From Hsuehochloa calcarea (Eukaryota > Streptophyta > Magnoliopsida > Poales > Poaceae), in assembly GCA_036346395.1 (NCBI GenBank), contig CM070603.1, positions 53,984,868-54,048,867 on the forward strand: a stretch of DNA of 64,000 bases, in the 5' to 3' direction. Below, piece by piece: positions 11,406-21,713 of the stretch. The translations under genes were made by a program, and so were the position numbers. The notes beneath the pieces were generated by a model. It was not told the origin of the DNA. It saw only the letters and a program-made list of their open reading frames with translations, and did no database searches. The stretch's first letter is position 1. Each line of letters starts with the position of its first letter.

Positions 11406-12990
11406 AACAATCGTGCCATCTTCCGTCAGGTGGCGTGCTATACACTTCGCACATCTATGGCTATGGCAACAAATTGCTGCTGGGATATGAGTCTCTTGAA
11501 GGATGGGTTGAAGATTCTCGGCCCAGGTGGTCCATATCGGGGTGGTGGTTGTTGTGGCATGCTTGGACCAGGTTCATGGGTAGGTGGTGGATGTTATGTG
11601 GTGGTCCTTAAGCCTTGGCCTGATGTAATGGCAGATGTGGTTCCTGAGTACTGGGGGTGTTTCAATTATTTGCCCTGGTGACTCTCGGTATAACAGTAGT
11701 TCTAGATTGATCAGGGGTTGGCCCGATGGGATCTATTTCTGGGTTTCTTGTTGCTTCATCCTATGGTAATAGATCCCCTCTTAGACCCATTCCTTGTTCC
11801 TCATTTCCTTGGTCTTTCATCCTTACTCGCTTAGGAAATCTCCAAATGGATGTTATTACTGTCATTCCTGCTGCTCAACCTATGACCATTGCCAGGAAAG
11901 AGGATTAAATACTTTACACTGATTGCTGGGGACAAAAGGAGGATCATTCCCTTTGCTGATGTTTATCTTGACTTTAGTGGCTTTGCTGCAGGGAAAGGAA
12001 TTTGTTTTCTCAAAAGGTGGGAGTATTTTGCGAACTGCCTGACTTGATTTGGGTAGAACAGATACAACAGCACATTAGATGTACTGCCTACAATTGGAAC
12101 ACGTCCACGAGTTGAGCCACTTTCTAGGGTGTTTTTACCATAGTACTCCTATAGGCCGAATGTAAAATTTCTTAGGAAGCAAATGTCTCTCTTGGAAAGA
12201 AGGGGGAGTAGTTGTACCAACACAATCTGCACATACTTATTTGGAAGAAGTCGATGGTTGCACTCCCAGAGTACCACTGGTTGATGCCAATTTATCCTCT
12301 AGTATTGCCTTACTCTCAACAGGAAAATGGAATTGAAGATTGTGTCTATCTAGATATGTTGTAAGTACCACAATATTCTGGTTGCTAGGTAGATATTGGG
12401 AAATTGAGCCAGTATAAGGTGTGTGAGGAGGACGTCGGAGGTAAGGTCCTTCCTTTATTGCTTTGCTTTGTGGTGTAAGACAGTTGGAATAATCTCGGAC
12501 AACCGACCCTAGCCAGTATACCGGAGAAGTTGGGGCTACTGTTGAAAATAAGATTTGACGGTAAACTCTCATCCTCCACTTCATGGCTCGAAGCTCTGAA
12601 TTCTCTCCTTTGAGAATCATGTACATATACTGAGATATGTGCTTCCATATATAAACTTCTACGAGTTCAGTTGGTGGAGAACATGTATCACGCACATTTG
12701 ACGGTGCAAGGATATCGATTTCCCAAGCGCCCTTCATCATCTGGATTTGCGGTTGTTGACAATTTGTCAGAAGGTGCTGAGGCTTCAAAAACCCTTTTTG
12801 CAAAAGACCATAGAGCGCTCTGCTCTTTACCACAAAGACCATGAATCCTCGAATGTATGATCTCTATTAGGCGTTCCGCTTCATCTCTATGAAATTGATT
12901 CTGTGTGATGATCTTCTCAATGTCAGCGAGTCCACTGCCATCACTTCGATTTCTGCAAACACTTTCCATTCTGCGGGGGAGGTGTTATGA
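11406..12990 (-). other. Decayed region with long minus-strand open frames
   Basis: A proline-rich minus-strand frame around 11440-11650 (GPSMPQQPPPRYGPPGPRIF) resembles the low-complexity tail of a retroelement gag. A 201-codon minus-strand frame covers 12237-12842, overlapped upstream by a 93-codon frame at 12688-12969. I do not recognise either. Position and orientation fit the upstream half of the decayed gypsy element whose pol tail is at 9.1-10 kb, but no LTR or primer site could be fixed on the right. A GGGGGAGG followed by TGTTATG at 12973-12987 would fit a plus-strand LTR start, which conflicts with that reading. Confidence 0.3.
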
Positions 12991-14187
12991 AATGGGTTGA
13001 GTCATTGTTGTACCCATAACATTTTAATTGACGAGTTCTTACATTGGTTGTGCAATTTCTTACTTCTTGTGATGATCCGTGGTAGGAAGGGGTATCATAT
13101 TTATCTGGCAGAGGCTAACCCGAGGGTGAGTTGTTATGCCATACACAGTAAGCAAATAACACCAAGAAACAAAGAGATGCAAAAAGATCCAAATCCTATA
13201 CTACCTGAGTCTATCGTGCTCGACCACGCTCGAGATCCCAAGACATTTAACAAAAGAACATTCTCAGGATGAACATGGAATAACATTAGGTCATAGATCT
13301 CTGTAATTCTTCAGTAGTATATAGTAGTTTTCAATCACGCTTGGGCATCTTACTCTATTAAATTTCACTGCCCAGTGCCCACAAGCATTAATAACAAACT
13401 GTCACAAATTATATATGGAACATGAAGATGCAGGAGGCTTACAAGATTGCTATAAGAGTCCTTGATGGCTCCACAACCTCCAATGGTAGTCTCAATAAAC
13501 AGCCATATCCAACGCCCTTCAACCTCCAATTGTAGTCCTCCTAGACAGCCTCCATGACAAAGCGAAACTCACAAAATGAAATTTGTAAGCCTAAGTACAA
13601 AAACGAAGATTACCCATGGGTAGCATAATTCCTACAAAAATGTGATTATGTGAACTCAAATTTCAACAGAGCTATGCCAACAAAATAAATAACACTATAG
13701 TTGCTTTAAATACACATCTGCCACATTTTTGTTGTACTACAGCTCCAGTCATTCAATTTGAGCACTTAATGGTTCAGCCCAAAGCTATACAACAAAGTTA
13801 ATTCAAAATTCACATGACAATCTATATCTACTTTGGTAAATACACAAAGAAAACTTCAGACTAAATCATATTCTGCTGTTTAATAGTACATACCTATATG
13901 TTTATTTGGAATAATTGATTGATATAGTGGCATCATGAGGTGGTTGTACATAGAGAAGTCTTCGCAGGTTATGAAAATACAGTGTGGAACTTGCCTACCC
14001 TGCTGTTTGCTAAATTAGCATAAATCAATAAGCAAAAAAATATATTCTACCTTGGTTTACAAATGCACTAATTTATGTCCTCATGTTGCAGAAAAGTTAA
14101 TATATGATGCATGTAGAACAACATTATTCAAGTTAGGTGTAAGTGTGTCTATTTTGCTTAACAAAATTGCTATATTTTCTTTTTACA
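12991..14187. other. AT-rich intergenic, nothing recognised
   Basis: Short frames only. No repeat ends or RNA gene found. Confidence 0.4.
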
Positions 14188-14325
14188 ATGGCTACCTCAA
14201 GTTTCTTTTTGGATAAGAAGGGTCGGCGAACTTGTTATCTGTGTGGTTCTCCAAACCACCCGATCAGAGACTGTGCAATCGTATCAAATGTACAATGTCT
14301 ACAATCAGGTAATGAGTTCGATTGA
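14188..14325 (+). CDS. Small CCHC zinc-knuckle open frame or exon
   Basis: From the ATG at 14188 the frame encodes about 45 residues containing CYLCGSPNHPIRDC, a perfect CX2CX4HX4C zinc knuckle of the kind that binds single-stranded nucleic acid in retroelement gag and some plant RNA-binding proteins. Right after it, CAATCAG followed by GTAATG at about 14310 would serve as a splice donor, so this may be a first exon rather than a complete gene. No partner exon was identified. It may be a fragment of a decayed gag or of a host gene. Confidence 0.35.
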   Translation: MATSSFFLDKKGRRTCYLCGSPNHPIRDCAIVSNVQCLQSGNEFD

Positions 14326-15967
14326 GCATATCATAGTTCATATCCTTCTATTTCTTATGTTTTAACTGAAGATCAGTTTGAAAAATTAACAATACACATA
14401 CAATCCAATAGAGATTTTACTACTTGTTTGCTTTACTTCAACTGAAGAACACCCCAAAAAAATTTAGACTACACAACCGCACAAGCCTATCACACACTAT
14501 GCCTCATTTAACAAATCCAATTAAAACAGACGAAATCATGTTTAAAAATAGTAACAACGTCAAGAAAAAGGCAAAAGTGTTACCTTGTGATAGCGAGCTC
14601 TAGCAAGAGAACCTGATGGTGATGGAGGACATAGTCACGCTAAAGCTGTTGTGTTGCGCAGAGGAACACGGCTCTGCAGCCCCACGACTGACGGGAACGC
14701 CGACCTAAAGTAATTTCGATGTAAGAAACCAATGGGCATCCCTGATGCATCCACTCCTTACACCTAGTCACTTGTGCAGGATCCGAGGTGGCCTGAGCAG
14801 GGGAACACGACTCCAGGAGAGGAGCAGTCAGCTGATGATGCGGCGGGCAAGACGTACTGGGCGAAGGGCCAATCTCACATTGGATGTCGCGTGTCAACCT
14901 GCCTGTGTTGACCGGCTTTTTTTGGTGCCATGCTCGCAGAGGAGCCTGGCGGTGCCGATGTTATCATTTCCATAAGGCTTTGCCTCCTTGCCTTCCATAT
15001 TATCAACCACCGTCGCTTGGCCTCCTCAATCGCTTGTCGGTTCCCCGCTCATCAACACTGTCCTCGCCGAAGTGGCCTCCCAATTCTCTGCCGCCACCGC
15101 TCGGCCTCCCCGGTCACCTACAACCACTGCCATATCCACCTGATGGTAGGCAACGATGCACCGGGACATGGTGTTATCTCAGGGCGGATCTGCAGGCGGC
15201 GACTGAAGGATGGGAGTGGTGGCCGAAAGAGGACGGTGGCGGAGGTTGGAGGGGAGCCCCCGTTAGCGAATATTTGTAGAAAAACAAATATTTTTAGGCT
15301 GTTTGATAATGTCGCAAGGTGAGTTAGAGATAACAAAGCATCTTATCAGTGATTCAAGGTGAACTAAAGCTCGTGCCAATTATGTGCAACTTATCAACGC
15401 TTTTGTGAAGAGCTCCTCAGACTACCCAGAACACATTAGAAGCATCAAAGGTTCATAAGAGAGGAACGTCCTGGGGAAAGATATGACAAAGGCATGACAT
15501 GATAGGAGTGCATAGCTAGTTGCACTGGTGCTTTCACACTGTATTAAGCACATGGCAGGTTCAGGAACAGACCAAGGATACATCATTTGATAGTGTTAAT
15601 TATACATCCTAGGAGGTTCAGGCATCATTTAACCAGATTAAGTCTGCAAGAGCAAGGGAATCATTGTATAATATATGTTCCCAAATAATAAAAGCAGGAA
15701 TGGCATACGAAAAGAACGAAGGAACTACACGAACCAACCGAGACAACAAAGCGCACCAACGTAGCGAATGAACACACGTAGCAAACACCGATTCACCAGA
15801 AAGAAAAGCTACTCGGTGAAAAAGCGCCCAATCCATGTGTGAGCCGAACAAACGGATGGGCCACATGGCAGTGAAACAAACCAGTGAAGACGCTGACATG
15901 GGGGCTCCCGGAGGTCACTATTCTCTTCTCCTTTAAAAAATAGAATATGCGTGCATGCAAGATGGCT
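14326..15967. other. Intergenic with a GC-rich patch
   Basis: 14640-15280 is GC-rich and open in several frames on both strands at once, which is typical of composition rather than coding. No domain is recognised. The rest is AT-rich and featureless to me. Confidence 0.4.
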
Positions 15968-15976
15968 TTGGACACA

Positions 15977-17339
15977 CGGATTTGTTTTCTTAAAATAAAC
16001 CATTTATTAACAAAATGTACACAAATAAACCATGTTTTAATATCTTTACAAAATAACCCACAATCGTTGGGCCACCAAGCGACTACGCCCTATCGCTCAG
16101 TGGCCCAGCGGTTAGCTGACGTGGGATGCCCAGTCGTGCGATGAAAACATTACTGTGGCCTTGGTCTGCCACATATCTTAGTCACACGATTGAGACATGT
16201 GCTGGGCACAATCAATAGGCCAGAATGCGACAAAGGCCAGTCGTAGATCAGGCTGGCAACTGAGCCGAGTCACGTTCTCACACGACGTCAGTAGGCTATT
16301 TTTAAAAGAAATAATTTAAATAAACAAATCTTTAATTTTACAAAATTAAATGGTTGAAAGCGTTATTTGTGAATAATTGTCAGTGGTAAAAAAACTGGAG
16401 TTTACTGACTGCAATTGTTTGTAAATAAATCTTGTTTTAATCGTTTTACGTGGATGTTCATCCTCTTAAGTTTTTACACAAATAACACAAAATTTGGTAA
16501 AATATTTTGTAAGCTTCGACTTAAGTGAGGCGAGAATGGAGCAACAAAGATGATATTGCACGCTCGACATAACACTTAACCATGGACGTTTGAATTACAT
16601 GGCGTATAGGGTCTAGTTATGTGCATTCCTACAGTTTAAATGGCTACATGCATGATCCAAAGTATTTAGAACACATGCTAAATAAGCGTGCTATGCCGAG
16701 TCTAACAAAAACCAAATCTTACCGTGCATATCAAAATACTCTCTTTATTTCAATTAAATAAAAAATATGACTGCAAATGTTCAATTAAATTACAAAATTA
16801 TAAATACCATAAAATCAGATTCCTAGGTCACGCGGATATAAAGTTAAGCAGGCTAGGTCTTCCACTAATTGATCTACTAGTGGGGATAGCCTAACGTTAT
16901 CACGCTAAAATATTTAAATAAATACGAAACTCATCGAAGAACAAAAAACTCGGGGAGACTCTCATCTTCCTCTCCTCTCCCCCCTCCTCTCCTCTCCTCT
17001 CTCTTCTCTTCTCTTTTACGTGGTTGGAACGACGTCTAAATCGGTCGATCAAGCATATAATCCCCATCAATTGCGCCTTCGTACCGCGGTTGGCGACAAT
17101 CATGCCATGTGGACACGACTGAGCGTTCAATCGCGCGACGGACCGCGACAGGCATTGTGGTTCACTATCGTACACTCATTGTGCGGTGAAAGGGTCGGCA
17201 GAACTAAGTCGCGATTTCGTCGCGTGGCTGGGCCTGCCACGTCGGTGGTTCAACAATTTTGGGTTATTTTTGTTAAAAAATAAAATAAAACGTGGTTTAT
17301 TTGTGTAATTTTTTAAAATATTTTTTTAGAAAAAAAATC
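15977..17339. mobile_element. Mutator-like element (MULE), about 1.36 kb, 9-bp TSD
   Basis: The 9-bp direct repeat TTGGACACA flanks the element at 15968-15976 and 17340-17348. Inside, roughly the first 100 bases match the reverse complement of the last 100. Both contain GATTT(G/T)TTTTCT, ACACAAATAAACCA(T/C)GTTTTA, and AAAATAACCCA(C/A)AAT(C/T)GTTG in the same order and spacing. Long TIRs with a 9-bp duplication are the hallmark of Mutator-like elements. No transposase is encoded. A GC-rich internal patch at 17023-17250 is unlike the AT-rich ends and might be captured DNA; I do not recognise it. Confidence 0.82.
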
Positions 17340-17348
17340 TTGGACACA

Positions 17349-19747
17349 GTAATATGATTCTTTCATGCTCTCTGAAGCCTTTTCTACAAAACCTCAAAAG
17401 ATCGATCCAGAGAGATTAACGTACGTACTGTGATCAGAACCAGGGGGGTAATTTTAAGAATTAAAGTTGAGGTAAAATAGAACGGCGACATTTTTTTTTA
17501 ATGTAGTACTCTAGCTACAAAATTGGGCGGTGTAATCAATTAAGAGAAAGCCAACAGAATACCAAAAAAAAAAAAAGAATGTACGCTGCGAAGAACAGTG
17601 GTGCCATTTTTCTTTTAAAAAATGGAGAGCTGATCGATATACCAGGAAGCAAAAAACTCGGCAATTTTTCAAACACATGGGAAGATCACCTGAACCGGGT
17701 TGTCATTGCTTAATTAGTAGAAGGCGTAAGTAATGCTAGCTAGTGTCCCCTCCCTGGGGGCATGTTGGCTATGCCCATATATAGCATATATATATTGCCT
17801 CTCCTTCCAAGAAGCATAAATCTGTTTATGGGAGTAGCTACATCGATCGGGTGCGGTATGAACAGTATGTTGGCCCAGAGAACTCTCACACAGTGGACAC
17901 AACGCACACAAAACCACGGTGGTTCACTCACCGGAGACGAGGAAGAACACGACGATCGACGATATGTGGCGCTAACAGCTTAAGCCCTTTTCTTGCTTTC
18001 TGTTATTCAGTTGCTACCCAATCCCAACAAACTCCTAAGTACATGATATAATTAGCTCTCCACAGCGCACGCACGGCCAAGCAAATTATAACTAACGTGC
18101 CCACTATCCAACGAGAATGTTTTCCCTACATGCATGACGTGCACTTACACACATGTGACACGTCTGACACAAAATGTGAACAATAGCATCCAAAGTTAAC
18201 GTGGAAAACACATGATGCAACAAGATTATACTTAACGCACTGGTACCAGCTTTTGCGTGTTTATTCCTAAGCAGCACAAAGTCAAATTTAGCACAAACAA
18301 CAGCAGTAATAATAATTTCGGCAATACGTACTATTGTTCCTGCGTCACTCGAGCTCCGACACGATCACCTCGCCGGAAGAGCATCGGGTCGGCCACACCC
18401 GAATAGATCCAGACTCGTCGAGAGAATATGCATGGGCCTGGGTGTCTCCTCCACCAAGCTCACCTCCTACCCCCTCCGTAAGCATCCTCCCTCCAATTTG
18501 TTTCATGCATTTTTCTATTTTGTTGTGGCTTATTTTCTCCGTTGTTGCATGATCCACCCTGGTTTGTTGCCACCCTTTCACTTTTTTTTTGTAGATTTAT
18601 AGTGATTGTTGCATCATTGTACAAAAAATGATGTAACAATTATTTTCGGATGTTGCCACTATTATTTTTAAATATTGCAATCTTACTACTATATTGTTAT
18701 TTGTGTATTTTATTGTACGCATTGTCTAGAAATGTTACACCGGAGCGTCTGATAGGAAGCTTCCCTTCCGACGTCCGGGCGCGCGGGTTCTCTCCTAATA
18801 ATTTAGATGGATTAGTCAGAAAATGAGGAATTAAACCCCCCTAGCACTGCACTACAGTTAGTCCCTTCAAGCTCAATCGAAGTACAGTGGTAGTACTAAC
18901 AAAATTAGATTCTACAGGACAAGATTAAAGAGAAAGATCACACACATGCATGCAAGAGCTTAAATCTCTGACTTTATCTATTCCAGCCTTTCTTTGTCAA
19001 ACTAGTACCAGAATTACCCAAGTGCGCGCTGCTAGTTGTTGGCATGAAAGGGTGTGTAATTATCTGACTGGTAGAAGAATAAGATTAGTGTGGAAATGCA
19101 GCCATAATCGTCCGACCAACCTAGAAATGCGCCTACTTATAATGGGAAGGACAAACATTAATTATCACCCACATGACACAGACGGTTCAGACACGATCAT
19201 GTGTTAATAAGTATCTCGCTATCACTTAGATTCCGGCCTATCGGCAATTATACGACATGCACACCACAGAATCTTCAAGTAATAGCTCCAATGTGCTTTC
19301 TTTAGCTAACCCTTTCGGCAATACTACAGCAACCTGATCTTTTTCTCTCTTTATCTTTAAGCAATTACCGCAATGTTCTTTATTTAGCTAAAGGAAAAGC
19401 AATGCTATGGCTAGCTAGCTCCTTTTCTATTCAGTTCTCAGTAGCTGCCCCAAGCTAGCTCAAATTCCCTGAATTCTGAAACCACACAGCTATCCATCAT
19501 CCCAAACACAAGCAGATTTAAAGTTTTTTCTTCTCTCCTTTCTTCCTTCTCCCATTGCATTGATGCATGGATCGATCTGCAAGAGCAAAAATATTAATGG
19601 GGATCACAGGATGGCAGTAACAGCAGCAGGTACCCCCTCCTTTAAGTGTCTCCTTAACGCCCTCCACCTACCATCGCTGCCGTGCCCCAGGCCCCAGCCC
19701 GATGAGCTGCGCCTCTTCAATGTCTCTTGCCTCGCTCTCGCTCCCCC
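17349..19747. other. Intergenic upstream of the secreted-protein gene
   Basis: No supported gene. Small open frames around 17714-18051 and 18334-18581 overlap on opposite strands. A TATA-like ATATATAG lies near 17776 without an obvious gene behind it. A few CT-rich and AT-rich patches occur. Confidence 0.4.
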
Positions 19748-19757
19748 GCTATATTAC
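19748..19757 (+). promoter_or_regulatory. Candidate TATA box
   Basis: CTATATTACA lies about 110 bp before the start codon of the glycine-rich secreted protein. It is followed by a CT-rich leader, a CAG repeat (about 19788-19810) and a GAGC repeat (about 19847-19866) that would form the 5' UTR. Assigned on position and sequence only. Confidence 0.45.
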
Positions 19758-19867
19758 ACCTCGCTACCTCTCCCCTCCCTCTCCCACAGCAGCAGCAGCA
19801 GCAGCAGCAGCACATCACATCACACTCTTAGCTAGCACTTGTTCAGGAGCGAGCGAGCGAGCGAGAA

Positions 19868-20224
19868 ATGGAGAAGTCTAGCATGATGGTGGCGGTGGTG
19901 GCCGTGCTCGTTCTTGCCGTGGCAGCCGAGGCGAGGAACATCAAGACGACGGAGGCGGCCAGCAAGGACGCGGTCGTGCAACCGCAGACCTTCCCGCCCT
20001 TCGACCGCTTCGGCAGCGCGTCGCCGGCCTTCGGCGGCCTGCCCGGCGGCAGCATCCCCGGGTTCAGCATCCCCGGCAGCAGCGGTGCCATCCCGGGGTT
20101 CGGCGGCATCGGCAGCATGCCCTTCTTGGGCGGCTTCGGCGGCGGCTCCCCGGGGCTGGGTGGCTTCGGCGGCATGCCGGGGTCCCCCGCCGCTGCCGTC
20201 GACGAGCACGCGAAGAAGCCGTGA
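19868..20224 (+). CDS. Glycine-rich secreted, cell-wall-type protein
   Basis: A 118-residue protein in a single exon. Residues 1-22 form a clear signal peptide: MEKSS, then a hydrophobic run of V, A and L, ending AVAAEA before RNI. The mature part has a short polar segment (23-45), then from about residue 46 to 108 repeated G/P/S/F motifs such as GGLPGGSIPGFSIPG and LGGFGGGSPGLGGFGG, and a charged tail DEHAKKP. There are no cysteines in the mature protein. Size and pattern match small plant glycine-rich or 'cell wall protein precursor' types thought to sit in the apoplast; a biochemical role is not known. High GC content in the third codon position, a TATA-like box upstream, a CAG-rich leader and an AATAAT motif near 20456 support a real gene. 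The opposite strand is also open because of GC bias. Confidence 0.85.
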   Translation: MEKSSMMVAVVAVLVLAVAAEARNIKTTEAASKDAVVQPQTFPPFDRFGSASPAFGGLPGGSIPGFSIPGSSGAIPGFGGIGSMPFLGGFGGGSPGLGGFGGMPGSPAAAVDEHAKKP

Positions 20225-20773
20225 AAAAGCTAAGCTCGTCGCCGGCCGGCCGGCCGGTGGTAGATTAGTTAGTGTTTGGTACGGGGCTAAGCTAAGCGCG
20301 TTTATTTATATGTGCAGTTAGCTTGCACTATCTAGCTAGTATTTAGCTGCATTTGGAGGATCTCGATATCTGTTGCTTGTGTTTGTTTAATTAATTAATT
20401 AGGTCCATCGTGTTAAGTTCTTGATTATGTAGTAGTGTACTGTTCTTGAGGCATGAATAATGCTAAATGTGATGTTTGTGGACTTGTGGTAATGGTTAAA
20501 TTAATGGAGTATTGTTGTAAGCTTTTGTTGATTTGACTTGTTACAAATTCATTTAGCATTTGGTTGGAACCGCATTGTCACTTATTTGGAAAAAGCGACA
20601 TGCTGAAATGAGATTAAATCGGTCTGCCTTTTCTCCCCCAAGTAAATATAACTATGCTCACGGTAGTACTAGTAGTAGTAGTAGTACCGGTTGAATGGAC
20701 TTGATCGATGGAGGCAACATCCCTTTCAAACCCCTGCTCCAAAGAGAATTTCTATATATCTAACAAATTAGTA
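20225..20773. other. 3' UTR and downstream intergenic
   Basis: Begins with the gene's 3' UTR. An AATAAT polyadenylation-type signal lies at about 20456. A TAG microsatellite occurs near 20668-20687. Nothing else is recognised. Confidence 0.45.
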
Positions 20774-21008
20774 CTCCCATTCGCAAAACAACTTGTTTTG
20801 AAAAACGTACAGTCGAACTTTAGTTATTAATATATTTTTAAATATTTAGATTACATACATAAAAATTATATATGTAGATTTGTCTCAAAAAGTATGTATT
20901 TTTATAGTATTATTGAGTTTTACAAATATATTATAACAATAATTAGTGGTTAGAATTGTATTTTAGGGATCAATGTCCAAAACTATTTGTTTTGGTGAAC
21001 CGGAGGGA
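20774..21008. mobile_element. Stowaway-like MITE
   Basis: The left end CTCCCATTCGC follows a TA at 20772-20773, and the right end GAACCGGAGGGA is followed by TGAAC. The termini are imperfect inverted repeats of the CTCCCTCCGTT type that defines many grass Stowaway/Mariner MITEs. The interior includes AACAACTTGTTTTG near the left end and CTATTTGTTTTG near the right, matching as inverted subterminal repeats. No coding capacity. Confidence 0.6.
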
Positions 21009-21713
21009 TGAACAAATCTCATAGTTGGAGAGAGATGTTGGACGACACAAATTGGTAGCAGGTTGAATAGCAAGTTATAACTAAAGAGTTCCGAACAAGG
21101 CAGAGAGAGAGAGAGAGCATAACGAAGAAAAAGAGAGTATAACTCCTAGTAATAATGATGCAGCCGCTAGCTTTTGCTCAGGCACGTACTGTTGGCGTAG
21201 TAATTCACTGCTCTAGCAAGGTGGTAAGAGTTATTGTTGTCGCATTTATGCACTCCTTACTTGTACTATTTGCATCGATCCAATGTCTACAAAGAAAAAA
21301 GGGAGTGTCTATATATCTGTTGACTGTTTTTTTTTGGTATATCAGTCAGATTTTGAGCCGTAGGATCAAAACAAGCTTACTGGGATTACTTCCACGTTGC
21401 CAAAAAAATGAAGCATGAAACATGCTTAATGAGCCCGTAAAACAATAATGGGTCAGGAATTCTTAACGGGCTACGAATTATGGGCCTTTATTTCAATTTT
21501 TATTTTGTCATTCGCAAAGCCCATTAAGTAAAAAAGTTAACATGTCATTAATCCTAATGGCCTACAATTCTACAGCTTTTATTTTGGCTCTTGTCGTCAT
21601 TCTGGCAGCCCAATTGAAAAATAAAAAGCCCAGAATATTGGAGTACCAGAGAACTTTGCCATTAAGAACGGGTGAACTGGATTCTTGATTGATCGACTCA
21701 AAGAAAAAATAAG
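21009..21713. other. Intergenic, nothing recognised
   Basis: A GA repeat lies near 21104-21118. Frames are short. Confidence 0.4.

Noticed and set aside
12973..12987. Plus-strand LTR start after GGGGGAGG
   Set aside because: No partner LTR, primer site or coding region in plus orientation was found.
19832..20209. Open frames antisense to the glycine-rich gene
   Set aside because: Mirror of a GC-rich, G/P-rich coding region; the plus strand has the signal peptide and leader.
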